NCBI GenBank assembly: GCA_038373865.1
Contig: JAXGGA010001118.1
Location: 1 to 64,000 of the forward strand
Source of the DNA: Uloborus plumipes
Lineage: Eukaryota; Arthropoda; Arachnida; Araneae; Uloboridae
Length of the DNA: 64,000 nt
Reading direction: 5' to 3'
The position numbers and the translations under genes were made by a program. Within the stretch, counting starts at the first letter, position 1. Every line of letters starts with the position of its first letter. Of this stretch, positions 23,020 to 35,500 are shown in pieces. A model generated the notes under the pieces. The model made no database searches and had not been told where the DNA came from. It saw nothing but the letters and a program-made list of their open reading frames with translations.

Positions 23020-25083
23020 TTACCAATTATTATTGTTGAAAAACATTACTGTTAAATAGTAACAATTGTTTTTCACAAATTATTCTTCAATTAGATCTTC
23101 TAGTGGATACATTTCCAAGTTGAACTTACTTTCATTTACCCCCCCCCCCCCCTTTCTTGACCATTGAATTTTTTACTTGATTTTATAACAAGTATGAGTA
23201 TAGCACATTGTGACAATGACTTGTTAGCTGTTGCAAATTTCTGTAAAATCTGCTTTTCGGCTGTTTCTAAAAAAGAAAATCGTTTTCTTTTTAGTGCTTG
23301 AAGCTTCTGTATTTCTTTTTACAGTATTAAATTTAAGAAACAATGGCACTAGTGTGAATTTACTCTTTCCCTTTTGTTTTTCTAAAAACTAGAAACTTCA
23401 GAAAAAAGGAAGCTGCTCAAAGAGGAAAGTACGCTATAAATATTTATTGATTGAGGGAGGAATAATTCCAAGTGAATCAAATAAAATTCCAAATATAAAA
23501 CAAGTGTTCTTAGTGTTAAAAAGAATGAAAATATTAAAAAATGGGGCGGGTGGGAGGGGGGGGGGGTATGAATTATGAAATGTAAAGCAAAAAAAAAAGG
23601 AATATAAAATTGCTTGTTTAAAGTAGGGCAGATGCAAATAAAAGTTAAAAACAAACACAGGTAGGATGACTCAATATCATTTCGCATCAGTCAGTAAAAT
23701 ATCAATTGCTAATTTTTGAGCGGTTTAATCATCAGGTGGCTGGTAGTTGTTTTCTACTTTGTAATAATGATGTATATAACAGTTTTGACTAAAGGGCTGT
23801 CAATAAAAGTCACATTTGTTGCTACCCCTCTTGTCTCAAGCTCAGTTTCTCAAACCCCCTTCTACCTCTACATCATTTGAGCCTGCTAGAAGCAAAGGGA
23901 AGCAAGTTTTGAGCAAAACATATGCAAAGTTGCTAGCCTTTCATTAAAAAGTTTTTCTGGATCATGCTGCACCTACCAGAGCTTTTCCCTACTAATTTGT
24001 ATTGGCTGTCTCCAAATTTTTAATTTTAGCACTTATACACCCCTTTTGCTTCCATGTGCTTCATTTGTGGGCCACCCTTATCTTACCAATTTTAGAAAAC
24101 ACTACTAATTTATCCTCGGTAGGAAAAGAAATCAAAAGAGAAACTCTAAAATATTTGCAAATGATATTATTTCAATTAGTGCAGCTAACTTCTGGATAAT
24201 GTTTTTTTTTTTTTTTTTTGTTTTTTGTTTTGATGAGGGTGGTTAAATAAAGGCGTACATTTTTTTCTTCTGAGGGCATGGGTTGGCTCGAAAAGATCTC
24301 AAGTTCTTGTGTTACCATAGTCGCAGTTGAAAAGAAAGAAAAAAAAAAGGGGGGGGGGGGGTCTCGCCGAAAGAAAATGTGGTGTAAACTCAATTTACAT
24401 TATTTTTACATGAAAAAGCCAAATGTTTCAGGGGTCATCACCCCTCCCCAAACTACTACAACAATGACCATGGAAAAACATTACGGGAGGACCAAGATTG
24501 TGGAGAAGGGATTACTCTAAAATCGATCGATCTCCTGGTTGCGCCTCTGAATATAGGTTTTTTTTTATTAAAACATCTTTTCCGTGGAAATGGAGGTTCG
24601 GTGTTAGGTTAGTTCTTGCATGTTCCATTGTCTGTGAGCTTGTTATACTGCTTTCAAATCTGCTGCTGCAATAATTAGAGCCTTCTAACACTCCCTCTGT
24701 ATTTGCACATCAGCTCGTTGTTAACAAGCATCAATTTCTTTTCACAGAATTTTGCTTTCTTTTTCCACTGACAAAATTATTTAAAAGTTTCATTTTACAG
24801 ATTGATTTAAATTTTAACTTATAATTCAAGAGTCGGTTAAAAAAGGTGTAGCAAGCAGCTTTTTAAACAGATCGACAAATTTAGATTAAAAAAAAAAAAA
24901 GATTTTTTATTTAAGAATCAGAATAGCTGATTGTGAAGATGATATTTGAATTCGATGAAGTGCAACAGAAGATGAACGGGACGAACTTCTTATGTTATCC
25001 TACAATGAAAATTGTTCGGTTCATTTAGTATGTTCGTTCTTTGAAAGATATAACACATGTGATTTGTTTTTTTAACACCTTGC
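23020..25083. other. Unassigned sequence with low-complexity runs
   Basis: There are C-, G- and T-runs at 23142, 23557, 24201 and 24350. A CAGAGGCGCAACCAGG hAT-like end, read in reverse, lies at about 24536-24551 without a partner. No coding sequence was recognised. Confidence 0.4.
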
Positions 25084-25089
25084 TATATT

Positions 25090-26982
25090 CAGGGTATCTG
25101 CTCGACCTGGACTTTTCAAATCCATGACTTTCCCTGACTTTCCATGACTTTTGCGAACAATTTTCCATGACTTACAATTTTAACTATTTCATTTGACGCT
25201 GACATCAAAATAGAGCATAAATATCAATATAAGGTGTAAGACTGTACCTTTGCTTTTCGAAACTATTCTTTTTTTTTAGGCTATGCAAATAAATTTAACC
25301 AAAGCTAAAAAAAGAACTTAACCAAATATATCTGAAACAGATCAAGTGCAACAATTTATTGATACAAAAAAATGAGTACAAGGATTTAGCAACATTTAAA
25401 AGTCAAAACAACTTATTATCCCCCAAAGCAGAAGTATGAAAGTGTGAAATTCAAATTGAATAAATGCGTCACATGCTCTATGGTCAGTCAGGGGACAAAG
25501 TCCGCGCACATTCGGAAAATTCGCCGCTCACGGGTTTTAACTAATCAGATTGCACCCAATACAAGGTTCCCCTACAATCTTAAAAATAAAATTCAAGTAC
25601 TTTTTAAGGAGGTTTAAAAATTTTTCCAGGAATTAACTTCTAAGAAAGGGTCTGCACAAAAATCAAGATTAATTTCAAAAGTGATGTAAATGTTGATGCA
25701 CAGTACAGATTCTTTACAGATTTAATATGAAAAACCTAAAAATCGTGAAATATTTTTCATCAATATGAAAAAGAAAGAAATGGTGATTTTTTTTTCTTTT
25801 TAAATTACAGCTTTTACTCGATTTTTTCGAACTCGAGGAAAAACGTGCCTGTATTGTGTAATTAAATAAACAAATGAAAAGTCAAGGAAGCACTTTGTCT
25901 TTAAAAGTTCGGTGTTTTCTTAAAAACTATTAGAAACCAATAAATTGGAAGAGCTAAAATTTGAGTTCAAAAATAAATAAATTATTAAAATAAAATGAAC
26001 AATGAGTATATTTAACGTAGCACAACATAAAAATAGCTTCAGAATATCAAAATAATTGAAGTATTTACAGGATGCAAAAGGATTGAAGACTTAACAATGG
26101 CACGCCATTTTCGGCGAAGCACGTGCTCAATGTTAGAATGTCAACCAAAAATAAATAAATAAATAAAAAATAAGTTGCACAAAACCCTATACACACGTAT
26201 TTCTGTCCCTGGTATTTCTAAAAAAATGATCATGGAAGCAAAAAATTCGAAAAATAATTTTAATCCATTAGACAAATCTCAATTTTGTTGAAAGAAAATC
26301 ATTAAGATACCAGCAAAAACGTATTTTTCAGAAAAGCTCATGTTTAACTTGTTAAAGATATTCTTTTGTATAAAAATCCAATCCTGATTATTCTATTTCT
26401 AAATTATTTTAAAAGTAAAGCGAAACGAAAAAGCGGCGCCTAACCGCGAACTTTTAACGATTGCCGATTATGCGCAAAAATAAAACTTCTCGTTTTTTTT
26501 TTTCTTTTTTTTTAAATTTTCGTCTTGAAAAAACGGCTCCCGATTTCGAAATCCCGACGATTGCCGATTTTTTGGTGGACACAATTTTTTTGCAGGAGCA
26601 CGATCGTGAACGTTCGAAGATCGCCGATTTTTCGGCACATTTTCTACGAAAAATAATACTTTTGGAGTTTTCAAGGACATTTTAAAATTTTCAAGGACTT
26701 TCCAGATCTCTTGAAAGACCAAATGAAATTCAAGGACTTTTCAAAGTCGCGGGAACCTTGCAATAACGAAGCAGAATGACGATGGATGTTTTTTTGTTCT
26801 TCCGAGATCGGGAGAAATAACCACCGATCCTGAGCGCTAAAATCCATGATAAACAGTCAGTTTCCATGACTTTTCGACATTTTTCGCTGAAATCCATGAC
26901 TTTCCATGACCAATTTCGATCATATATGAAATCCATGACTTTCCCTGACTTTCCATGACTTTCCAGGTGCGCGGACACCCTG
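25090..26982. mobile_element. TIR element, 1.9 kb, with CCATGACTTTCC arrays
   Basis: The left end is CAGGGTATCTGCTCGACCTGG-like and the right end reverse is CAGGGTGTCCGCGCACCTGG. TATATT abuts both ends (25084-25089 and 26983-26988). The shared string extends to TATATTCA if two bases of the left end are counted as target. CCATGACTTTCC motifs repeat inside both ends. The TIR resembles hAT-type, but the TSD length is ambiguous. No transposase is visible. Confidence 0.8.
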
Positions 26983-26989
26983 TATATTC

Positions 26990-29900
26990 AATATTTTTTT
27001 TTATCTATGGTTTTTCTCGCACCCGAAATTTCGACTGAATTTTTGTACTGAATGTGTGTCTCGTAGCGCATGAATGTGCAGTACTACACTCAGAAATGCT
27101 AGTCATAAATGTAATTTATGAATGAGAATCGAATAATTCTCCAGTATCGTTTTTGATAATGACGTCATCATGGTACTTAGTGAAATGTGATACCTCATGC
27201 TCCTCAAATATGATTTGTTTGATCAATAAATTTATAGGAAATATATATGGGATGATGAAATAAAAAATGTCTGGTGGAAATTGGAAGTCCTGGGATTTCT
27301 ACTGTTCAGTGGTTTTGTTGTTATTCTCTACCCCGATGACCTTCAAAAGAACATGAATCATGTGCTGGCTGAATAAATAACCGATCGTTCCTTTTTACGA
27401 CCGTTATTAACATTCATTTGGAAATGCTTTGGAACAGCGGTTGTTCTCATCTTTTTTGTTTTCAGGTTCTTGCACTAGTTCGATCGAATTGCCACTCCTA
27501 CTCTCTAGCCTCCTCCACCAATGAAAGTACATGGAAAGTTCAATCTATTTGTGCGCGTGTGTGTGAGACGCGACGCCAGGGTACGCGTGTGGTCAGCGAA
27601 GTTTCGTACAACGAAGATTTCTCTCGTTTACTTTTGACAAAAGGCAACTATTTTATTTTTAGAAGAACCATTTTTATATCTTCGATTTCATAGCTTATTG
27701 TGCATTGACGCAGCCAAAGTGGGACCCGCCCATGAAATACACATTTAATATTCAATAATTAGGGGAATGGGAAGTAGAAGTTCTATTTAGGAAAAAACAA
27801 ACTTTTAATTCGTAGCATGATTCATGAGGATAGTTGAAATCTTAAATAAACGACTTTTCAACTTTTCCAGCCATTAATCGATTTGCCATTTTGATGCTGC
27901 AAATAAAAGTAACATAGTTTCATTACCCCTCTTTTTACAGATATTTTTTGCCGTTTTCTGTTTCAAGCTCGCATAAAGTGAACCGCCCGTGTCGTTCATT
28001 TAATTAAACAAGTTAAGTGTCACAAGTTGTACGAAAAGATAAATCTGTGAAAATTGAAAGTATGTTATCTTGCTTGTATAAAATAGATTTTAAAATCGAA
28101 AGCAAAAGTTTCGCTTTACTTGAATACAAGTTATGTGAACTCTTATTTTTGTTCTAGGTACATTGTCGGATCGTCCATTTCTCTGCTCCGGGTAAATCTT
28201 GTGAACCGACTATCCTTACTCATCTTTTCTCATTTTTACATCGAGTTTCAGCTGACGAGGGGCGATAAAAAAAGGTTCAATGTGTTACGCCATTGCAATT
28301 TTTTTTGGCTTGGCTCCCCCCCCCCTAAAAAAAAGCCACCCGGAGCAAGGGCTACTAGCAATTTGACCCATTATACATCAAAAACTTAAGTATAGTTACT
28401 AAGAGGCATTCTTTTTATGTCTCTTATGTTAATGAAGTTTTCTTTTTTTTTCTCCCTCATTCTTATGGAGTCGAAGAGTCTATACCAGCTTTCTTGAATT
28501 GTGTTCCAGATCAAATGTTCCATAAAAATCCCTCCCCCGATGAGCTAAAATTTTATTTTTTTTTCTTCTCGTAACATTCAAAGAGCCACTGAAAAAACTA
28601 ACCTCCTCGAAAGTTTATTCAAATAATGCATTTAATATTTATTCATTTAAAATTAGCTACCAATAAATTCCAGCTCAATTATTTCTGTTATACATCAGGG
28701 CATATTTTATAAATGTGCACTTGATTTTTTCAAAATACCGAACGTTCTTTGAAATGTATCATTCTATTCTTACAAGGCAATACTGCGCTTTATTTTATTA
28801 GTTGCTATTGTTACCATCTTTATCACCGTGTTCTCATCAGAATGCTCCTAAAAAGCAGGTTTTTTTTTTTCAACGACTTTCTTCTAAAACAGTAAAAAGC
28901 TTTGAAAAAGACAAAGTGTTGAAAAGGAAAGAAATTTATTGTTCATTTTTGGGACTACTTATCAAAATCGATAAATATTACTGAAATTAATTTTCATTTT
29001 TATTACAAATACGAGAACGAAAAAAGTGGGCAGCGAGAAGGATTCCACTTATCTAAAAAATTAAGAAACTCTGGTCTATACTAAATGGGTAAATAATTGC
29101 AGTTGAATGAAAATAGTGGATGGTTTTTTTTTCTTGTAGTTTCTTCTCCATGACACATTTATTTTTTGCTTAAAGATCGGCGTGAAGATTAAATAAACCG
29201 TCGATTGATTTCCTGATGCTTTTTAAGGGTCGTTGCAACCCGGGCTCAAGACCACACACACACCTTCTTTGTTTACTGCTTCTGAGTTCATTTCACTAGG
29301 GAAAAAATTTTATGAAGAGTTGGATGTTCTTCTTTGTACGTCCCCCCCCCCCTCTGTTTAATTTCTTATGTGTGTATTGTAAAATTATTTTAGCTGTGCT
29401 TTATGTTTAACTTTGAATTCCGTGTAGTAATTGAAGTAAAATTTCGTTCTTTTTTTTCCATTGCCTACTTTAACACAAAGCGAAGCTTTAAAAAGTAATT
29501 AAATAAAAGAAATGTATCGTAAAAATAGCATTCTCATAAAAAATTGGAAATGAAGTGAATAATTAAAAAAATACAAAATAAATAAAATAAAAAGAAGGGT
29601 TTTGAATAGGAGATATGCGTCTCTATTGAGCAGTCTGTTGTCCCCTACAAACGTTTGAGAAAGTACTCTGATGCCCTTGCGCAGTTGGAACTTCACAGGA
29701 ACCTATCGCACACATTTTTGACTAGCATGCGTTTTTTTTATTGTTCTTCTTTTTTCTTTTTTTTTTTTTCAGTTTAATATTTGCAAATTTGACGAAAGTT
29801 TTTAACAGAAACATACTTATTTTTGTTGAGTTTATATTCGTATTAATGAAACAATTAAAAGATAACATATGTCACAAAAAATTACACTTAAATTTTCATC

Positions 29901-32143
29901 GGCATTCGTATAAAAGCGATTTTCTGCACTTTTTCTCTGAAATATATTCCTGCTTGAAAAAATAAACATTTGGAATAAGATTGCGATCTTTGCTCGTTTC
30001 TGCCTCCTCATTCTTCCCTCCTAATTTGGCAAGGTACCGAGATTCCTAAAAGTTGAACAGGTGTTTTGGCAATGGCCTATGGGGTTTTTACGTGACTTCT
30101 TAACAAGTGTTCTCCGTTTCAATTTTGGCAACCATTAGGTGGAATTTCTTTCAAAGGAATATTAACTATGGATGTCTTGCTTCAAGAGTATCGGCAGTGA
30201 GTTTTCTCAAAAAAATGAGCTTTCTCTGCAGGATATGCATGGCTACATTTATTTTTGCTGAATTTTATGTTTCCTTTTACCATAGTTGTCTTGCAAATAA
30301 ATTAGTAAAAAAGAATAAATAAATAAATAAAATAAACAAAAGACATTAAAAAAAGGGCTTTTTATCTTTTGATTGAATTGTAAGATTGAATGTAGTTTTG
30401 TCGTAATAATTTTGTGTAACATTACGTCAAAAGTCTTGCAGATATATTTGCATACATTGAATCCGTGCCCAAGGTTATGTTCTTTAATTTGAAGATGCAT
30501 TTTTGGTACATCTGATATTAGAGAAGATAATAAAGTTACGTTGGAAAATTAGCGATTTATTTTTAGGAAATGTCTCAAAACGTCTGCAAAAATAAAGTAT
30601 TATCAAAAGAACTTGGCGGTATAAAAAGATCATCGTAATTTACATTCTATTTTTTAGAATACATTTTAAGTTAATCCTCTATTTTCAAGTGTGAAATCAG
30701 TCAACATGTCAAGAATTCATCGTGCTTTTCTCCGAAATACAAAGAATCGTAAAGAAGTGAAAACGAATAAAAAGTATACTTTTATATATTTCCGGCAAAT
30801 TTTCCCCTATTTAACGACCCCTTAAGTATCTTTCTAAACTGCATTCAAAAGAGAAAAGCCATTAGATGCTTTAAAGTGAAGTTGCTCAAGTCTGAACATT
30901 ATTGTTCTGAAAATGGCGATGGTATGCTAATGTTTCCCAGCAGATAAAAGTTTATACATTCGGCTATTTTTTTTATTATGATTATTTTTTCCTTCGCGGC
31001 TCTTGGCACATAGTAATCAGACTGCAGACCTCACGATGGGGAAATAAAAGAAAGCCCGCAATGGTTACAGGTTAGATTCTCAACCTATTTTTGTTCATGA
31101 ACCCCATTCACCATACTTGAGGATGCTAATATTCTCTTAAAAGATTCTTTGCTTTTTAATACTTGCTTATTTAGAAACTAGCAAACCCAGAATTTATTTA
31201 AGGTGAGGGAGGCGATGCGGTAAAAATATTTTTCAAACTGAAAGTACGATCTTGATTTCACAAGATGAATACATAAATATCAATGCAGAAGCCGTCTTTT
31301 AATGACGTTCTCGCAATGTTTTTCCTTTGCAATTAAAATCGAACTTATTCCATTATGTTTTACTTTTTTATGACTTTAAATATTTGATAACTGTTAATAT
31401 TTATTTTCTACTATCGTCTGTTTTGTTTGCAGTAAAAAGTTTTAATTCACATTTCTTTGGCTTGAATATGCTACCTTCTTGCGGTGATGTTTGTCGTAAA
31501 GGTGAAGTAATTCATCTTTACAATAGTGAATAATATCGTGACGTCACGAGTGAATAATTTCGTAAATGAATAGGAAAATGATCACTATATTAGAGAAATA
31601 AACGAAGGAAACAAGTAGAGCACTAAACATCAGCAAATCTCGATGAATACTTAAGTGTTAAATTTTACTATTTCATAGTTCTTTTTACATTTTTATTAAC
31701 CACAAAATATATTACAATGTGTCCATCTAAGTTTGAAAACAACCTGTACTGTATTTGTTTCTTTGATCTTTTGAGCTATTTATTTTATTTCAACTGAAAT
31801 CAATTACACGTTCAAGAACATAGTTAAAATATTGCTAGCTGGGTTGCGCTGCAAAGTAAAAATATTTTACCATTTTACGTTGGCCCCACTATTTTACTTT
31901 AACCCATTTTTCCCTGCAAAATAAATTACTTATGTACATTTTACAGGAAATGTTTTCTTCGATAGCTTCGGTTGAAAATAAATAATTAACAATTGCTAGG
32001 GTATAAAGCAGTAAGTAACCGAGCTTAGCCTCAAAATTTTCGAGCTGTACCGTACCAAGTGCGGTCGCTCGCTGGTGTTCTATTTTCACATTAGCTACCA
32101 GTTTTTGTTGGCTCTCTTTGCTCTATAAGAGGATTTTTTGCCT
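26990..32143. other. Unassigned sequence, possible intron
   Basis: I see no recognised gene. GC-richer patches at 27440-27620 and 28150-28260 have acceptor-like TTTTCAG or CTAG but short frames. CRE-like TGACGTCA occurs at 27160-27167 and 31539-31546. A TTTAAATA-type AT composition dominates. Confidence 0.4.
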
Positions 32144-32226
32144 CCAGCTCGTTTGATTCCTATTCCATGCTGATGAGTGCATAATAAGCACGAAACTGCA
32201 GTGCATGGATGGAATGAACGAGCTGG
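32144..32226 (+). ncRNA. Hammerhead ribozyme (type I) with long stem I
   Basis: CTGATGA is at 32170-32176. Stem II is GTGC (32177-32180) with GCAC (32188-32191) around loop ATAATAA. Canonical GAAA is at 32192-32195, and C-TGCA-G-T forms a 2-bp stem III with a 4-base loop. CCATG just before the core pairs with CATGG just after it. Further out, CCAGCTCGTT (32144-32153) pairs with AACGAGCTGG (32217-32226), extending stem I across an internal loop. The nucleotide at the cleavage position (32203) is G, where the family needs A, C or U, so this copy is probably uncleavable. Short-stem-III hammerheads are known from Penelope-like elements and retrozymes. Confidence 0.78.
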
Positions 32227-32265
32227 TGGTGTTTTGCATGTTTGCAAATTGCACATTTTGTTTGT

Positions 32266-32511
32266 TTAGAGGGGGGAAAACTCGATGGGGTTTCCCAAAT
32301 GTTGGAGATAAGTATCCTTGCTTAGACTCACCGCGCCGAGTCGATCGGGATCATTGATAGTCCCGAAGCATTCAATGGCAAACGCATCGTCAATTGTTTT
32401 GAAATCGAAGTCTGGGAAAAGGGAGTCAGCGGCGCGTGCAGGTAGATTCAGTTTTGTGGCGAAAATCTCACAAAAACAGGTCTCGTTTCCGGCGAGACGA
32501 GTTTTGTCGGT
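32266..32511 (-). CDS. Coding-like open frame without ATG
   Basis: The minus strand is open for 81 codons between TAA at 32512-32514 and TAA at 32266-32268. Base composition is even and the amino-acid content is ordinary, with recognisable segments such as FATKLNLPARAADSLF and DDAFAIECFGTINDPDRLGA, unlike the low-complexity frames around it. There is no ATG, so it would be an exon or a fragment. A GTGAGT lies inside at about 32330 and could be a donor. It lies just downstream of the hammerhead but on the other strand. No family was recognised. It may belong to a repeat that also carries the ribozyme. Confidence 0.3.
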   Translation of the reverse strand, partial: TDKTRLAGNETCFCEIFATKLNLPARAADSLFPDFDFKTIDDAFAIECFGTINDPDRLGAVSLSKDTYLQHLGNPIEFSPL

Positions 32512-32519
32512 TTAGCCCG

Positions 32520-35500
32520 CTATTGTTTGGTCCCTAGTTTTTTGATTTACCTGGATCCGATTCGACTGGTCCTGCTCTGGAAATGCATGATTATTAACAA
32601 GGGGGTCATCAACTCTGGATTTGTTATAAAAAAGTTAAAGTTAAATTAAGTATAGTTAAAATTTCTTTTGGAGGAATTGAGGATCATCCGAACATTTGTA
32701 AGAATGACCTGTATCTTTTTACTTTGCATATCTTTACGGTAACATATATTTGAACAATTAGAACTTTGGTGACACCCCCTACCCTTTTTATTGAAATCTG
32801 AAGGCCGCACCTAACATCAAAATGATTGTCGCGGGCCAAAACTTATACAAAATTCGAAAGTTAAAAAAAAAAAAAAAAAATTAACAACATGAGAAAACAG
32901 CAAAGAAAAAAAAACAAATAAAAAATTGTTATTTCATGCTTGCGCATTTTACGAATTTCATCTGTTTTCCAAAAATCGATTTTTGAATATTTCGCTCCAA
33001 ATTCGTGACATTGGGATGAATCGTGGGTTTCGATTTGTTACAACAAAACGACGGACTACGCGGGTCTGCTTTGTGGGCCGCGCGTACGTCATGCGCTGTG
33101 AGTTGATCAACCTCTCCTGGTATATTCTCGCGATTTCAGTAAAGCAGATTTTTCGTTACTCGTCGTTAGAATGTGATTTCTCTCTACTGGGGGAAAGAAA
33201 AAAAAAAGGTTTTTTCTTCCTTTTGGTATATATTGTTATCTGCTTCTAACCTGTATTTTCTCGTGATTTCAAATTTTTACCTTTGTTTTGGGCTCAACCT
33301 CGGCGAATACTGACTATGCTAGGTCATCTTAACACCTGGATTTTTCGCTCTGGTGCTTAATAAAAAGGTACAAATAGAAAATTTGGAAAAAATATTGCAT
33401 ATAAGCTGTTTTCTAGGTGACTGGGGCAATGACCGCTAAAAAAACCCTACCCCGTTCCTCTCATCGCTTGGTTATTTTTCGACCTATATTTCATGTGATG
33501 TATTGCTTTCCGTTCTTTACTATACTTTATTTATAGTGCCTAGAAAGTTGCTATACCATTGTGATTTTTCTGTTTTTTAGCACAGGATTTCACTAATTAA
33601 AAATAAAAGAATTAACAGTTAATAAAATAATTTGCTTACCAAAATATATTTTTATGCGCTCATGCGTAGCGGAACAGATTTTTGAAACGTATCAGTTTTT
33701 GTGGTTCAAGACAAATGTTGAAAAAAAGGAGAAAAGCCTCGTTTGGCAGCATTTTTACTGAGGAAAAATACCGGAAATAAACCCGTTTGGGCTACTGTTG
33801 TTATTCTTCCTTATGTAAACACTTCACAGCAAAATTGGAACTTCTGAAACGCGTCTTTTATTACCCAAAAGGAATAATTTGATTTTCTGTGTTTTTCCCT
33901 GTTGTTTTTATTGTTCGAAACTTCGTTTTTTCGTTGTTGCATTTTTGCCCCGCCATTGACTGTAACTCTTGTCTAATTCTTGAAAATCAAAATTTTATGT
34001 AGTCCTTCATCCGAAACAATGATCTCGTCCGTAGTCTGACTCGCGATAAGTACCTAGAAAAGTAATCGTCTCGTCTCCAATTAGAGCTCTGACATAATAA
34101 ATTTATGGCTTTTGGAAGGCACTTCTTTTTTTCTCTTCTTCTACGCAGGCATTACATAGCACCGATGAGATAACCAAGAACATATGGTTTAGGTTTGATG
34201 GAATGTTAACGAGGTGCATGGAGGGTACCTCTGTAGTCGAGAAAGGCAGTGTGCTTTCTTGGCTGAAATGCATGCTCAGAGATGCTCAATTTTAATATTA
34301 ATTACAATATTTGCCTGTTTTTTCCTCGATTAAAACTTGTTTGATTTTTCTGTGTGCAGATTTCTTCCTGGGGATCAATTTCAAACTAAAGAGCAAAGAC
34401 ATAACCACAACTAATTATTCATTATCAGTGAAAAGTTCTGCTTTAAAATTGTCTCAAATAGTTAGGAAAGGAAAAAAGCATTTTGTTCCGATGTGGATGG
34501 CTGGTTATCGAAGCTTGTTTCAGGTATAGCTTGACATTCCGCAAAACCACGCAAGGTAGTTTCAGGCCCCCCACCGGTGTCTTATGTCGCATGGATTGCA
34601 AAGCGCTGCTAATGGGATGAATTTTGCGTACGATCTTAGTTTTGGTTTTCGAGAGGGGATAAATGATAATCATGCTGAACTTTATTTTGAGAAGCTGGGA
34701 GGGTCTCAACCAGAGAGGATTTTCTAAGGTTAACGGCCTCAAACTATGATCTTGAGACATGTTACTAATTCAATTTTTTTAGGCCTGTTTCGAATGTTTC
34801 CCGTTTGGGAGGGGGGGGGGGTGTTAAGTATCTGGACTATGAGTTGAAATGATTGTTATGGACTGCTATTCTATTCAAATTCTCTTGCGCAGAAGCACAG
34901 CTCGGAATTCCAGCTCGTGGTGTTTTTGATCACAACCATCATTATATGTAGGAAAAGTACTGTATTAGGACTGGCATATGTGTTGGAGGTGACTCCGAAA
35001 TCTTCTCCTAGCTACTTCATTTGCAATGTCAAAAAAGAATAATTATTATTGTTCGACAACTGCTATCAGAAGATCTATTTGTCAAAGAGGAAAATATCAA
35101 ATTTTTCGTTTGTAAAATGGAAAATGCATTTTGTCATCAAAGCGTGTAGAAAAGTTTGTGACGTTTGTTTTCTTTTAGCTAATAATTACCTTCATTGTAT
35201 CTTTATTAGGATTTCTTTTCTTTTTTTCTGAAAAAAAAAAATATTTTGGTGCATCACTCGCGGGGAATGCCTATAATTTTTTTCATCGACTCGTCTGGAA
35301 TCGGTGAGAACCTAAGCCTTTTTCTTCGACCAAATTGAAACGCCCCCCCCTCAGCGTTGCAGAGGTGTGGGAAATTTTACTCCCTGAGGTCAAGCTTTCA
35401 GAAAAACCGGGTCTCTCGCATAATCTTCTTTCTCCCTCAAAAGAAGGAGAGCGAATTTTTACGAGCTCGCATTCTTCGTGAACGTTTTCAAAAGAACGGG

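Noticed and set aside
24536..24551. hAT-like right end (CAGAGGCGCAACCAGG in reverse)
   Set aside because: No matching left end or target duplication was found, so it was not annotated as an element.
27160..31548. Two CRE-like TGACGTCA sites (27160 and 31539)
   Set aside because: An 8-bp site is expected about once per 64 kb by chance, and no promoter was found beside either.
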